This document shows, piece by piece, positions 24,501-34,446 of a DNA stretch of 64,000 bases. How positions within the stretch are numbered: the stretch's first letter is position 1; every line of letters begins with the position of its first letter. The translations under genes and the position numbers were made by a program. The notes below the pieces were generated by a model. It searched no databases. It saw only the letters and a program-made list of their open reading frames with translations, and was not told the DNA's origin. The stretch is from NCBI GenBank assembly GCA_947650365.1, contig OX393551.1:6377501-6441500 (forward strand), read 5' to 3'. Origin of the DNA: Chamaelirium japonicum (lineage: Eukaryota; Streptophyta; Magnoliopsida; Liliales; Melanthiaceae).

Positions 24501-27500
24501 ATCATATGCTCATCTTCAGACGAGCAGGTTTCTGACCAACATTGTTTATCATTCACACCAACTAGAATCACAACTACATTAAAGAAAAAAGTGTTAGCAG
24601 TCCTTATATATAAAGCTACAAAGTTAAACAATTTCTTCTCAGATATATCTAAACTGTTTGCAGCCTGGTTAAACCCAAAAGCATGCATATGATCAGTTGC
24701 AAAGTAGCACTAACTACCATATGCAGTGAGCTAAACCTAATTAAGACTTACTATGAGGTGCTAGAATGAATAAAATTAAGATGCTTCTCTTTAATACTAT
24801 TATCCTCCAGAATTATAGTTATTAACATACTAAGATTGTCAGCATCACAAGCAACCATGGAATGAAACTTACATGCTGCATCTAGGTTTATAAGATGTTA
24901 TGAGCTGTAAAACATACACATTACCTCATGTTCTTTCAGCTTCTTGTCTAGCTCTGCAAAATTTTCCTCGGAATCGTACTGACCTGAATGATAGAAGCAT
25001 CTTTTTAGAAACTCATCCATCTTTTCACTACAGTTCTCCCTGAAACATAGTAACAACACACAGTATCAGTGGAAGAAATTGAATATAACTTGCACATCAT
25101 GTAACAACCCAACATAAGCATAACAACTTCAAAACAAGTAGAGGACAAGTGCAAAATCATGTTCTCCAAGGACCCTTTGAAAAGCAGAAAACAAAATATA
25201 GGTGAGATAAGAGTCATGATAACCTTTTATCGATTCTGCATGTAAGCGTACTGCTGACCATATCTCGCAATTCAGCATCTGTCATCTTACTCCGAGCATA
25301 GCCAAAAATTGTAAAATGCTGCAAAAAAATATCTACACATTTTTAAGATATAAAAACAATTATTTTTACCGAACATTAATAGTGACTCCTTATATGAGAT
25401 TTAATTGAATTTACCTTTGGAAGGCAATCTTCGTAGTAAAGAGCAAATAACGCAGGAAATATCTTCTTCTTAGCAAGGTCTCCAGATGCTCCAACAACAG
25501 TGATACTAACTGTAGACTCCTTGCTAGTGTCACCTGCTATATCTTGATATTCCTCCAAAGAGATAGTTGGTAATGCACCATTTTCAACGTTTTCCTTTGG
25601 AATTTCTTTTGTAGAAGGCACAGGTACAAATGCACTTGCTATGCCAAGACCAATATAAACATTTAAGCCCAGCATATGAATCAATACAAATCTTTATTAC
25701 TTGATAGGTAACCATAATGCAGAACAAAAATCAATATACGGATAAAAGCATGGCGACTAAAGATAACTTTTGCCATTTAAGCAAATGGTGAAGGGTGAAG
25801 AGAAAAAAGATTCAAACATTAAGAAAAGAAGTTTAAACAGATGAAACAAAATAAAAAATCTTAACTAAAGAGAATGTTGTTACGCTTCAGTTCTTTGTCA
25901 GTTTGGCTTATAATTTGTGCCATAGAGATGAATGCAATTCGCTATATCAAATCTTGACTCCCAACCTCATCATCTAGGCTCTTTCCTAAAGTGTTGATCC
26001 CTGGTTGCCTGAGCTTAAATTGCATAATCAACAAGGTAGGTCTCCCTACCCAAATAACCAACAACTGTAGTGTGCGTGTTGTCAAAGAATCAAAGACTCA
26101 AATAAATTACAAGTTTTTGTAAATAAGCTTTTCTACGAATAAAAAGTGCCATTTTGAGTTTTTGGACATGCTTTAGGATTTTCTGCACACGCTAAGGTTT
26201 AAGGTATTGAAAAATCTGATGCCTACAAAGGCACTTGCACCGGATACCCGGTCTGAGTTCATATAACATTGGGCACAGAATCCACTGATGAGGAACAAGT
26301 GAGAAAAAAATGTGCCTTTTAGCTCTGAAATTAAAGCAAACCAATAATTTCTCCTAATAGGCTACGGTGCAAGGTCAATGGTGGGGGTAAAACATTAGCT
26401 ATCAACTCATTTCGTCTCATGCAGCATTTCAGGGGTTACACTTGAGCAATCCAAAGCAATGACTGCCCCAAGTTTTGGATAACAAGTAAAATCATTAAAA
26501 AGTCGACGAATGGACGAGGACTCGGAGATCAGGGAAGGTCTTAATTTACAAACTTTTTTGGGCAAATTCGGTATAGGTCCTTAACTATTTTGCAATATTA
26601 GCTGCAGGACATACTAATTTGCTATATTAGCTAAGGTCCCTGCCCTCTTCTCCTCCACTCTCCCGAGCAGCTCCGACGGAGGCGACCTCGCGCTCGACCC
26701 CGACCACCCCATCGACCCTTAGAGCAGCTCCAGCGACGAAGGCAGCGGCTACAACAGTGGGGGCAGCGGCCAGCAGCTCCGGTGTCTGCGGAGACAGAAG
26801 CGGCGAGCAACAGGGGAAGCGGCGGTGGCGAGGTGGTTCAGTTGAGCTCCCTAGGTCTGGGGTTCATCCCATGGCCTGTAGATTAGGGGTGTATGTGTGT
26901 GTGTGTGTGGGGGGGGGGGGGGTTCGGTTAGGTCTGACAGCAGCGAGGGGGGGTTCGGTTAGGTTCGGCGGTCATGGGGAGGGGGGGCGGGGGTTCAGTT
27001 AGGTCCAGCGGCGGGGGAGGGGGGGGGGGGGGGGGTGTTCGGTTACGTCCGGTGGCGGGGGAGGGGGGGCGAGGGGTTCGGTTAGGTTTGGCGGTGGCGG
27101 GGGAGCGGGGGGCGGCGGTGAGGGAGGGGGGCGGGGGTTCGGTTTGGTCCGGCGGCGGCAACAGGGGAGGGGGGGAGGCGGGGGAAGGGGGCAGGGGTTT
27201 GGTTAGGTCCGGCAGCGACAGCGGCGGCGGGGGGGGGCAGTCGGGAGGGACTTGAGCTATATTTCAAAATTAGTTTGTCATGCAGCTAAAAGTCATCTCT
27301 CAAGGACTTATGTCAAAGTTCAGTTTTTTTTTTTTGGGTATGCTTTGGTCCTGATTAGTATCATCCCAATTGAGCACAGCCACACTACATCAACCAAAAA
27401 CTATAGAATCCCAAGCCAAATTTAAGCGACTCGGACAATTTCATTATGAATGGTTCTAATTATGGTGATTCAAGTAAGTGTGTGCATGACATGATGCACC

Positions 27501-28007
27501 CACTACAAAGTTGGAAGCAATTAGGTTACCCTCTATGATTTGATTCTAATTTTTTTTAGATATTCGATAAGGGTCGTTTTTTGGTTTCCAGGGAAATAAA
27601 ATAAGGGAAACAATTTCAGCAGAAATTCATTTCTGCATAAATTCTTTCCACTCTATTAAATTTCCATAGTTCTTTTACACAGGCAAGGGAAATCTAATAA
27701 CAAGTAAAACCCAGAAAGGAACGAGATCAAAAACAACAAATCAACAAGGTAAAATTGAAGAAAATCCAACAAAACCCAGATAGCAAACTGAGGATAAACT
27801 AATTAAGAAGACAAAAAATATCCAACCTTCTTGCATGGATACACCATTCCAGTGGCGATTTCTACGCGATTTAAAGGAGACCCATTTCCTGAAGAGACGT
27901 TTAGGGAGGGGAGCGGCAAAAGAGAGTGTCACTCGTTGGGCTCTGGGAAGAGGAGAGGGGTCAGGGGCAAATCGGGAAGAGGGGTATTTCGGGGAAGAGA
28001 GGGCCAT
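15575..28007 (-). CDS. G6PD: Glucose-6-phosphate 1-dehydrogenase, plastidic (10 exons, 588 aa)
   Basis: Oxidises glucose-6-phosphate to 6-phosphogluconolactone with NADP+, the first step of the oxidative pentose phosphate pathway, in plastids. Exons in coding order: 28007-27827, 25638-25415, 25318-25224, 25039-24925, 18061-17856, 17769-17620, 17522-17402, 16487-16258, 16141-15941, 15818-15575. All introns are GT-AG, the phases join, and the total is 1767 nt. Exon 1 gives a 60-residue S/P/R-rich leader, a likely transit peptide, joined in phase 1 (MQE-A-SAFVP). Seen: NADP-binding [10 protein letters not shown] (exon 2), substrate and catalytic RIDHYLGKE (exons 5-6 junction), EKPFGRD, and [20 protein letters not shown] pair eight residues apart matches the regulatory cysteines of chloroplast isoforms, suggesting redox control by thioredoxin. 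Length is normal for the plastidic family and no stop or frameshift was seen. The P1 versus P2 subtype is not settled. Confidence 0.95.
16513..16910. mobile_element. Tourist-like MITE in G6PDH intron 7 (398 bp)
   Basis: Ends GAGCATCTCCAA and, reverse-complemented from the right, GTTCATCTCCAA (10 of 12 match). The TTA target duplication lies at 16510-16512 and 16911-16913. Internal phrases AGTCCCTTGGAG repeat near the right end. It begins only 23 bases upstream, in transcript terms, of the exon 8 acceptor at 16488, so it sits inside the normal branch-point zone. Confidence 0.7.
17034..17339. mobile_element. Tourist-like MITE in G6PDH intron 7 (306 bp)
   Basis: Left end GGGTCCATCTGGCTAGGGG; right end reverse-complemented GGGTCCATTTGGTTGGTGG. 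About 14 of 19 bases match. The TAA target duplication lies at 17031-17033 and 17340-17342. It is AT-rich inside with no coding sequence. It ends about 60 bases from the exon 7 donor. Confidence 0.75.
18064..20024. other. Intron 4 of G6PDH, part with no recognised element
   Basis: Non-coding intron sequence. It includes a CAACCAGAAACCAAAA/ACCGATCAAACCG-type segment (about 19600-19940) rich in GGTTCG and CGAACC, which may be a degraded hAT-like MITE. No splice-joined exon of G6PDH is missing between exons 4 and 5, so no coding role is expected. Confidence 0.5.
20190..20545. repeat. C-rich degenerate tandem repeat in the copia leader
   Basis: Repeats of a CCCGCGCCTCC/CCTCGTGCCACCC kind, 15-30 bases long. 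Overlapping frames on both strands give proline/arginine- or glycine-rich translations; these are composition artefacts. Confidence 0.7.
20745..22079 (+). CDS. Copia gag-protease fragment (444 aa)
   Basis: The open frame encodes the capsid/nucleocapsid polyprotein and the start of the aspartic protease of a Ty1/copia element. I chose the ATG at 20745 ([10 protein letters not shown]) because the gag homology starts there; an upstream in-frame ATG at 20676 is possible. Seen: a UBN2-type gag core with [12 protein letters not shown] near residue 28 and WxxLQRTYG; an RGRGG-rich linker; one zinc knuckle [14 protein letters not shown] (CX2CX4HX4C) near residue 277; and the protease active site [10 protein letters not shown] near residue 378. 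The frame ends at [12 protein letters not shown], where intact elements continue into the rest of the polyprotein. The gag frame has no internal stop, so the insertion may be fairly recent or the fragment retained by chance. Confidence 0.9.
   Translation: MDSKVAPLVGSQDGFARRITTVLLDDKNFLSWSNSVRVYLAGRDKLAWLTGVSKPTEAAEVLQWTTENFQILGWLQCSMEPKIYEQFMRYDSVSALWSALQRTYGHTRVDARIYAVYREITAATQGDRSVQEYFSFLQSRFLELSDLEPLGAFQDPTDAALARRRQEKRETYQFLMGLRYEFEAIRVQIIGMSPLPDLLDAFSLVADQERRLRLTGAQRVFVPPSGDLPTEQMALASGFRPPLSHARGRGGRSLSGGRGLPGGHGTSGPPGPCTYCGKQFHDRSRCYQLFPHLRTTPPPAPRSPTVAAADISSSSTSPSPTSGVLDFSQMVSQVQQLMSQLQHLQPSSSQPSASTASSSGTSFAFQASGVDPSSSPWVIDSGATDHMTGELRLLSHIEPYRQQNVRLADGSVTPILSKGTVPLSSAVSLDSVLHVPKLSLNLLS
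22080..24924. other. Remainder of G6PDH intron 4
   Basis: No gene recognised. AT-rich, with an isolated TTCGGGTTCGGATTCGG segment near 22910 and a GC-rich minisatellite at 23745-24045 listed separately. 24225-24924 shows nothing beyond ordinary intron sequence. Confidence 0.5.
23745..24045 (+). repeat. GC-rich minisatellite in intron 4
   Basis: A short unit, GGTGGCTGCCGTCAGGCTGG + GGTGCGATGCAC, recurs about seven times. It sits in a larger period of about 112 bases that includes GGAGTCCCACCTCCTCC. The frame over 23612-24193 stays open because of this repetition, and its peptide has no known domain. Confidence 0.65.
26565..27320. repeat. G-rich low-complexity block in G6PDH intron 1
   Basis: Starts near GGTCCTTAACTATTTTGCAATATTAGC and ends near TTGTCATGCAGCTAAAAGTC. 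In between lie (GT)n at about 26890-26908, long G runs, and a repeated GGGGTTCGGTTAGGTCCGGCGGC motif (period about 50-60 bases). Open frames on both strands are glycine- or proline-rich artefacts. It may be an old insertion, since the AT-rich edges share words, but no clean ends or target duplication were found. Confidence 0.4.
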
Positions 28008-28364
28008 CTCTCCTCAGGCGACGGGATTACTTGGAGCAGAGGTTGGGTTTGAGGCGTTGGACGAAGAGGAAACTTGAAGGGGTGTGAACGTCGGAAGCAT
28101 CGACGGGGGGGGTGGAGGGCCTTGAGATCAACGAAGGGCTATTTTGGGAAGATGGAGATTTTGGGAAGAGAGAAGGGGGCAGCGTCGCAGCAGACAAATA
28201 CGGTGGCGTTGCTGCAATTCCATCAGTAGACGTTGATTCTGTTTAACAAGGCCTCCGAGCTGCCAACAACCGCTAGTTGTCTATTCTTCATGTGGGGCCC
28301 AATTGGAATGTTAAAAGATGAAGAGTATGACCAATTTGACTTTCATGTTAATAAAAAAAAAAAA

Positions 28365-28562
28365 CAGGTAAGTTACACATAGATCGCTGTCGTTTGACCG
28401 ATTATCACTTACACCCCTCTTATGTTTAAAACCCTACATATGCCCAGAGGGGTCTATGTGTATGGTTTTTCATCCTATATGAAGACATATGTAGGGTTTT
28501 AAACAAGAGGGGTTGTAAATGATAATCGGTCAAACTAAAGGGGTCTATGTGTAATTTACCCT
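28365..28562. mobile_element. Fold-back MITE in the G6PDH upstream region (198 bp)
   Basis: Two arms of about 80 bases are near-perfect inverted repeats. Left: CAGGTAAGTTACACATAG, then GTTTGACCGATTATCA and GTTTAAAACCCTACATATG. Right, reverse-complemented: AGGGTAAATTACACATAG, GTTTGACCGATTATCA and GTTTAAAACCCTACATATG. It is flanked by A runs on both sides, so the target duplication cannot be sized. It lies 358 bp upstream of the G6PDH ATG, so it may affect that promoter. Confidence 0.8.
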
Positions 28563-29161
28563 AAAAAAATGATCCATTTGAGTCACTTGACTTTGTACAT
28601 GTCCAACCCGTTTGATGGTTGAAACGGCCTTTGGAACCGACAAAAGGACAATTTTATTGGCATTCCAAAATTACTTAACATACTCCGCTTTCCTTGGATT
28701 TTTCTTCATTTATCGAATATTTTTTGAATGGTAAGTATACACTTCACTTAACCCATCTCGTACCCTACTTTCAGCCCTTTTGCCCCATCTCAAACCCCAT
28801 CAAGCTTCAGCCTCCTCTCCTTCCTCATTGCCAAAGGCGCTCCCGCTCCCCCCCCCCCCCCCTTCCGCACCACCTCTCACATATATATAGCCACTTTGCA
28901 CTTCCCACCGTCGGAGGCGATGGGAAAGGACAACTGATGGAGAAGGAGGGAGCGGGGAGGTGACACCAGCTCCGATGTTGGGAAAGGAGGAGGAGGAGGT
29001 GAGGAGGAGTCGCAACTCTGGCGATAGTAAAGGAAGGAGGAGGGAAGCAGGTGGAGTATCAAGGATTGTGGAGGAGGGAAGCAAGTAGGGTATGAGAGAG
29101 AGAGGGGTGGGGGGGGGGGACAATTGCTCTAGCGATGGGGAAGAAGGAGGAGGAGGGAAGT
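28563..29161. other. Gene-free, purine-rich tract
   Basis: 28900-29160 is rich in GGAGGA/GGGAAG, with loosely repeated words such as GGAGTATCAAGG/GGGTATGAGAG. A C-run lies at about 28850-28862. Similar purine-rich words continue at 36990-37200, on the other side of the gypsy insertion, so the two parts were once contiguous. The last five bases (GAAGT) are the target duplication. Confidence 0.55.
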
Positions 29162-31245
29162 TGTAATGCCCCGGTATTTTACGGATTTAGGCAACCCGTA
29201 TAACACTGGGGTGTTAGAAGTAAAACTTGATATTAAAATAATTTCCATGAAATATGGAAAACATTGGAGCCTCTTTTATTTATACCCATATATTATAGAT
29301 AAAAGTTTGATACATAGTTTGATATAAAAACTTAAACGTCCATCTAGAATCTTCTTACTTCACATCTCCGCTCCTGCATCCTCATAGTATGGAGTGTATA
29401 GCGGGTCCTTGATCCCCTCCGGTTCCTTCTCGTTGTGCGCTTTCTCTTCTTCATATCCTGTAAGGCCAGTCTCTGTAGAGGCCATAACACCTGTAAGGGG
29501 GTGACTCTAATCAACTGACTCACCTATTTAACCTAGTTCATTCATGGTAAGATGAATGTACTGAAAAAAATAGTTCACATGAATATGAATAGTAATTTAA
29601 AAGTTATTGATCACCCGATTCCCTTTTAGACTCAAACCAGGGTAGGAATCACAATCATACCCAGGGACTTTTTGTCTTATACAACGCTATCCCCACACCT
29701 AGGTTCTTTTAGTCACAAGACTAGGCTAGCCCCACACCAAGGTTTCTTTTTGGCCTCAGCCAGGGCTAGCCCCACACCCAGGTTCCTTTTTAGCCTCAGC
29801 CAGGGCTAGACCCACACCTAGGTTTCTTTTTGGCCCCCAAGCCAGTGCTAGCCCCACACCCGATTTAAATAACCAATACATCTTATAAATTAAACTAAAT
29901 CCATAGCACATTACCATTATTGCAACGACATATACTTATCAAGAGTCTACTAAGTTTAGTCCCCTACCTGAAGAGTTGGAGAATCTTTCTCTCGATGAAG
30001 ATGCCTTAGAAAGCTCACGACCTGAAATATATTTTTATCTTTTGTTAGTTTTACAAGGATTCGACAAAATCAAATTCCGATGTTAGATTCTTTATTTATT
30101 GCATTTTATCTTATAGGAGTATTTAGGTTATTTTTTAAAAATAGATTTGAAATTATACCCATGTTGTAGGGTTTTTTGTTATGAAAACGTGGCTGCAGAT
30201 GGAACTCAATTCGGAGTTCGTTTGCTCCCGATATGGCCAAACTAGTCGGTATTAACGGAAAATAAATGGTTGGTCTGCTCGTAGTAAAACGGTCAGGTTA
30301 CTCTAAACAATAGTGTTTCAGTTTAACTAATGGTAGAGTTGTTTTATCATAGTTGGTTCTTGGGCTTAATGGGCTTCGGTCCAAAAATGTTTAATGAGCT
30401 ACTGTGCTTAATGGGCTTCGGCCCAGAGGGTGTTTAATGGGCTTCGGCCTTAATATACTAATGGGCTTCAGCCCAATTTCCTAGTGGGCTTAAGCCCAGG
30501 AATTAAATAAAATTAATTTTCCTACCGAATATAGGGGTGGCCGGTGGGCCTTAGCGACAGTCCGGCGGCAGTCCGGCGGCGGCGAGCGGCGATCGGCGGT
30601 AGGTGACGACCGGCGGTGACTGCGGCGGTCCGGCGACGACCGGCAGGGGTCTGGCGGCAGCGGCGACCGACGACTGGCGGCGGGCTATGGGAGCGACGAC
30701 CGGCGGCAGCGACCGGCGGCGGGCGATGGAGGTGGTTGGGTGGCAGAGGGGGCTGGGTGGGATACGATTTTCGAGGCAAATGGGTTGAGTGCAGCACTTG
30801 GAGTTTTAGGGGGTTTTTATAGGCCTTTTTTCGGAATACCAAGAGTCTAGGGTCTTAATTGCAAATCGACTCATTATTGTATTGATTATTTCTGTTTTTA
30901 TCCGATCAGAATCCAAAGGTCTACGGTTGGCTGTCTTTTGGTCTCCCCCCCCACTATAAATATTTATTTACTAAAGTTTAGAATGAATAATTATAAGGGC
31001 TTTTTTGTTAGAGGGGGAAGATATAAAACTTTACCAATAGGTCCATAGTTCGAACCCTACTTGGCCATTTTTACTTTTATTTTTAAATGTTCTAAACATG
31101 CTTAAAACATAAAAGTTTGTATATGGTTTTTTATTGTTTCGATGAGCCGGATGCAATGACATAGTTCAATTTTTGTTTTTGAAATTTGTACATAAAATTC
31201 CTTATTATATTAGATTAAAATCATTAATATTTTTGGGATGTTATA
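29162..31245 (-). repeat. 3' LTR of the gypsy element
   Basis: Starts TGTAATGCCCC and ends GATGTTATA in window orientation; the expected TTACA has become TTATA. Inside are three to four tandem units of about 57 bp (GCTAGCCCCACACC...GGTTCCTTTTTGGCCT, about 29690-29860), repeats of GGGCTTAATGGGCTTCGGCCC (30360-30500), and a CGGCGG-rich block (30540-30725). A minus-strand TATAAAAA at 30814-30821 is the likely LTR promoter. A tRNA box-B-like AGTTCGAACCC lies at 31047-31057. Confidence 0.9.
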
Positions 31246-31309
31246 TCCTCTACATCTAATAAAAATTTCATCCTCGAAATTTAAAGTACGTACCTTAGTG
31301 GTCGAACAA

Positions 31310-31660
31310 ATGTGAATATTACTTTCGTATTTCTGACTCTAATTCCCAAATAGCTTCTTTCTCATTGTGATGTTGCCATAGCACTTTTACCAATCGTATA
31401 GTTTTCATTCGTAGTACTTTATCTTTTTTGTCTAAAACTTTTATAGGTACTTCCACGTAAGATGTATCTGCTTGAATACTGATATTTTTATCTTCTAGAA
31501 TATGAGAAGGATCAGGCTCATATTTGCGAAGCATGGATACGTGAAAGACTGGATGTACATTAGCCAAACTTAGGGGTATCGCCAAACGATATGCGACTGG
31601 TCCAACTTTACCCAATTTTTCATGGGGCCCAATATATATGGGAGCAAGTTTACCTTTAAG
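31310..31660 (-). pseudogene. Gypsy post-integrase C-terminal region
   Basis: The frame reads FDLKGKLAPIYIGPHEKLG, YRLAIPLSLANVHPVFHV, SMLRKYEPDPSHIL and ends VLWQHHNEKEAIWELESE. These are conserved after the integrase core in chromoviruses. It is joined directly to the RNase H end near 31660-31675, so the roughly 1-kb integrase zinc-finger and DDE core is deleted. Confidence 0.85.
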
Positions 31661-31689
31661 GTCAAAACATCCGCTACTATATTTGCCTT

Positions 31690-32960
31690 TCCGGAATGGT
31701 AGACAAAATTATAATCGTAATCGACCAACAATCCTACCCACCTTCTTTGTCATAGATTTAAATCCTTCTGCGTGCTAATGTATTTCAAACTCTGATGATC
31801 AGAGTATAATTCAAACTGTTCTCTATACAAATAGTGGCGCCAAATATTAAGTGCGAATATGATAGCTGCCAACTCTAGATCATGGGTAGGACAATTCTTT
31901 TCATGAGTTTTTAATTGTCTTGAAGCATAAGCCACTACTCGACCATCCTGCATAAGTACACCTCCTAACCCTACATGAGAAGCATCCGTGTAAAGTGTGT
32001 ACTTCTTCCCACTTTCTGGTATTGTCAATACCGGAGCTGTAGTGAGTTTCTTCTTTAGTTCTTGGAATGCATTCTCATAAGGTTTCGACCACTCAACTTT
32101 TACTCATTTCTTAGTGAGTCGGGTTATAGGTACAGCGATACTGGAAATTTTTTTAATAAATCTAAGATAATATCCTACTAACCCCAGGAAACTTCTGATT
32201 CTGTAATGTTCCTTGGTGGTTTCTAATTAACTACTGCTTCAATTTTTGCTGGATCAACAGTAACTCCTTCATGAGAGATTACGTGTCCCAGAAAGTTAAC
32301 TTTAGAAATCTAGAACTCGTATTTACTGAGTTTGGCATACAATTGATGAAGATTCAACTCTTGTAGTACCAATCTCAAATGATTTTCATGCTCCTCCTTG
32401 GTTTTTGAATAGATCAATATATCATCTATAAATACTACCACAAATTGATCTAAGAATTTTTTAAAGATCTGATTCATCAAATCCATAAATGCCGCAGGAG
32501 CATTGGTGAGACCGAAAGGCATTACTAGAAATTCAAAATGTCCATATCGAGTTCTGAAGGCTGTCTTCGGTATGTCTTCTTCCTTGATTCTTAACTGATG
32601 ATATCCTGATCGAAGATCTATTTTAGAAAAATACCTTGCTCCTTTAAGTTGATCAAATAAGTCTTCGATTCTTGGAAGTGGATATTTGTTCTTTATAGTC
32701 ATCTGATTTATTCTTCTGTAATCGATGCATATTCTTTTTGTCCTATCATTCTTCTATACAAATAATACTGAGGCACCCCATGGTGAAGTACTGGGTCTTA
32801 TAAATCCAAGAGTTAGTAACTCATCCAGCTGTTTCTTCAACTCCTTTAGCTCTACAGGTGCCATTCTATAAGGAGCGATTAAAATAGGAGCTACTTTGGG
32901 AATCAATTCTATTGCAAAATCTATTTCTCTTTTTGGTGGTAAACCTGGAAGGTTTTCGGG
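31690..32960 (-). pseudogene. Gypsy reverse transcriptase and RNase H, with stops
   Basis: RT core 32310-32702: [47 protein letters not shown], and the catalytic FIDDILIYS (xxDD). RNase H 31750-32028: [18 protein letters not shown], ending in [10 protein letters not shown]. In-frame stops occur at SVLFV-stop-KNDRTKR, VVN-stop-KPPRN, LTKK-stop-VKVEW and KDLNL-stop-QRRW. The TGG-to-TAG and CGA-to-TGA types suggest deamination. The last segment, DYDYNFVYHSGKANIVADVL, is the usual end of RNase H, directly before the expected integrase. Confidence 0.9.
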
Positions 32961-33080
32961 AAAAACTTATGGAAATTCGGATATTACCAGCGTGGAATTA
33001 AGTGAAGGAATTTTCATATCTTCTTCTAATAGTTGAGTCAAGTAACAGACTTTTGCTTTTGTCTTTCCGAACTTTCTTCC

Positions 33081-33338
33081 CTAGAATATTATTTTATTTC
33101 CTTCAGGTATTTGTAAGGTAACCTTCTTCCGATAACAATCTATAACCGCCCTATATTTGGATAACCATTCCATTCCTAATAGAATATCGAATTTCCCCAA
33201 TTTTAGTAGAATTAAATTGGCCACTAACTCCACTTCTTCAATTCTTAGTATACAGTCTCTGCAGACTCTGTTTGTTTTGGCCGTATCACTAAGTGTAGTG
33301 GTGATGACAAGTATGTACCCTAACGGTCCTGTCTTCAA
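33081..33338 (-). pseudogene. Gypsy protease-to-RT linker region
   Basis: The clean frame includes FDILLGMEWLSKYRAVIDC and RKKVTLQIPEG, which are conserved just after the aspartic protease in plant gypsy elements. The expected active-site triad lies further upstream, near 33400, where the reading frame is damaged. Confidence 0.8.
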
Positions 33339-33479
33339 TTGTAAGTCTCTAGTTAGGTAAATTGATATGAACGAATGGGTCGAACCCGGATCTAAAATTA
33401 CTCAAGCTAGACTTCCATAAATATGAATGGTGCCTACGAAAATTAACTTTTTGGTTATAACTTACCTACTTTTAACGGA

Positions 33480-34446
33480 AATGTTATTTTAAAAGTGGAT
33501 AGTTCATACCTTCAATGATGTCGTTTGATTCTTCTTCAGTTGACATTGCAAAGGCCTTTCCAGGCACCTTTTGAAGTTGGCCAGGTCGAGTCACAGGTAC
33601 TTGTGGAGCATTTCTGAATGGAGGTCTGGTTGAAATATTACCATTGATATGATGACAGTTCCGTTGAAAATGATCCTGCGATCAGCACGTGAAACAATTT
33701 TGAGGTCCCAAAGATATTGGAGGACCACTCTTCCCTACTGAAAACTCTTGCATCCTTGGCCTTTTATTTGACTCTATTGATGGTGTACTCCTTTTTATTT
33801 TATTCTTTTCAAATATCTTCCGAGTTTCTTCCCATTCCCGCTCTACCACTAAAACAGTTTGTACTAGTTCTCCATATTTTCAAATACGAAGTACCGTCAC
33901 TCTGGTTCGGATATGAGGGTTCAATCCTTGCTCAAACCTTTTGGACTTTAGTTCTTCAGTGGCTATTAAATACTGGGTAAAACGGGACTGTTCAGTGAAT
34001 TTAGCTTCATACTGGGAAACACTAAGTTTCCCTTGGTAGAGTTCTAAGAATTCCGCAATCATTTTATCTATAGTAGCGTCTGAGAAATATTTCTCCAAGA
34101 AAACTTTGTTAAACTCTCCCCAAGTGAAACAAGATTGAGTTCTTTTGACAGAATCCCATCAGTAATCTGCCTCTTCTTCTAACATATAAGTAGCTAAGGT
34201 GACTTTCTGTTCATCAGTTGCTTTCAAAGTTTCCAATATCTTTCTCACCTATTTTAGCCATCTATCGGCAATCAGAGGATCAGGTTCTCCCGTCAATGCA
34301 GGGGGTTTTAATTCCTTGAATTCTTTTAAGATAACTCCCATTCTTTAATTTTCCTTGGAGGAGTTTATCTTTTCTATAAGTTGATGTAGAGCTCCTAATA
34401 CCTTGGTTAGGTCTTCATTTGGAGTAGAGTTTTCAAATGAATCCAT
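33480..34446 (-). pseudogene. Gypsy gag (capsid/nucleocapsid), broken by stops
   Basis: Starts MDSFENSTPNEDLTK at 34446. Capsid-like segments include FKELKPPALTGEPDP, LEEEADY followed by a stop, then WDSVKR, and FEQGLNPHIRTRV. The zinc knuckle CFTC-stop-SQDHFQRNC has a stop where a glycine is expected. At least five in-frame stops are present; several fit single C-to-T or G-to-A changes. The longest clean piece is 33880-34098. It is not translatable as a whole. Confidence 0.85.

Noticed and set aside
26757-27267. Several glycine- or proline-rich frames
   Set aside because: Caused by G runs in an intron; no domain, and open in several frames on both strands.
31041-31060. Possible tRNA gene (TTCGAACCC word) in the gypsy LTRs
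   Set aside because: No cloverleaf can be formed around it and the copy in the other LTR shows the same incomplete context; kept only as a finding about a box-B-like motif.
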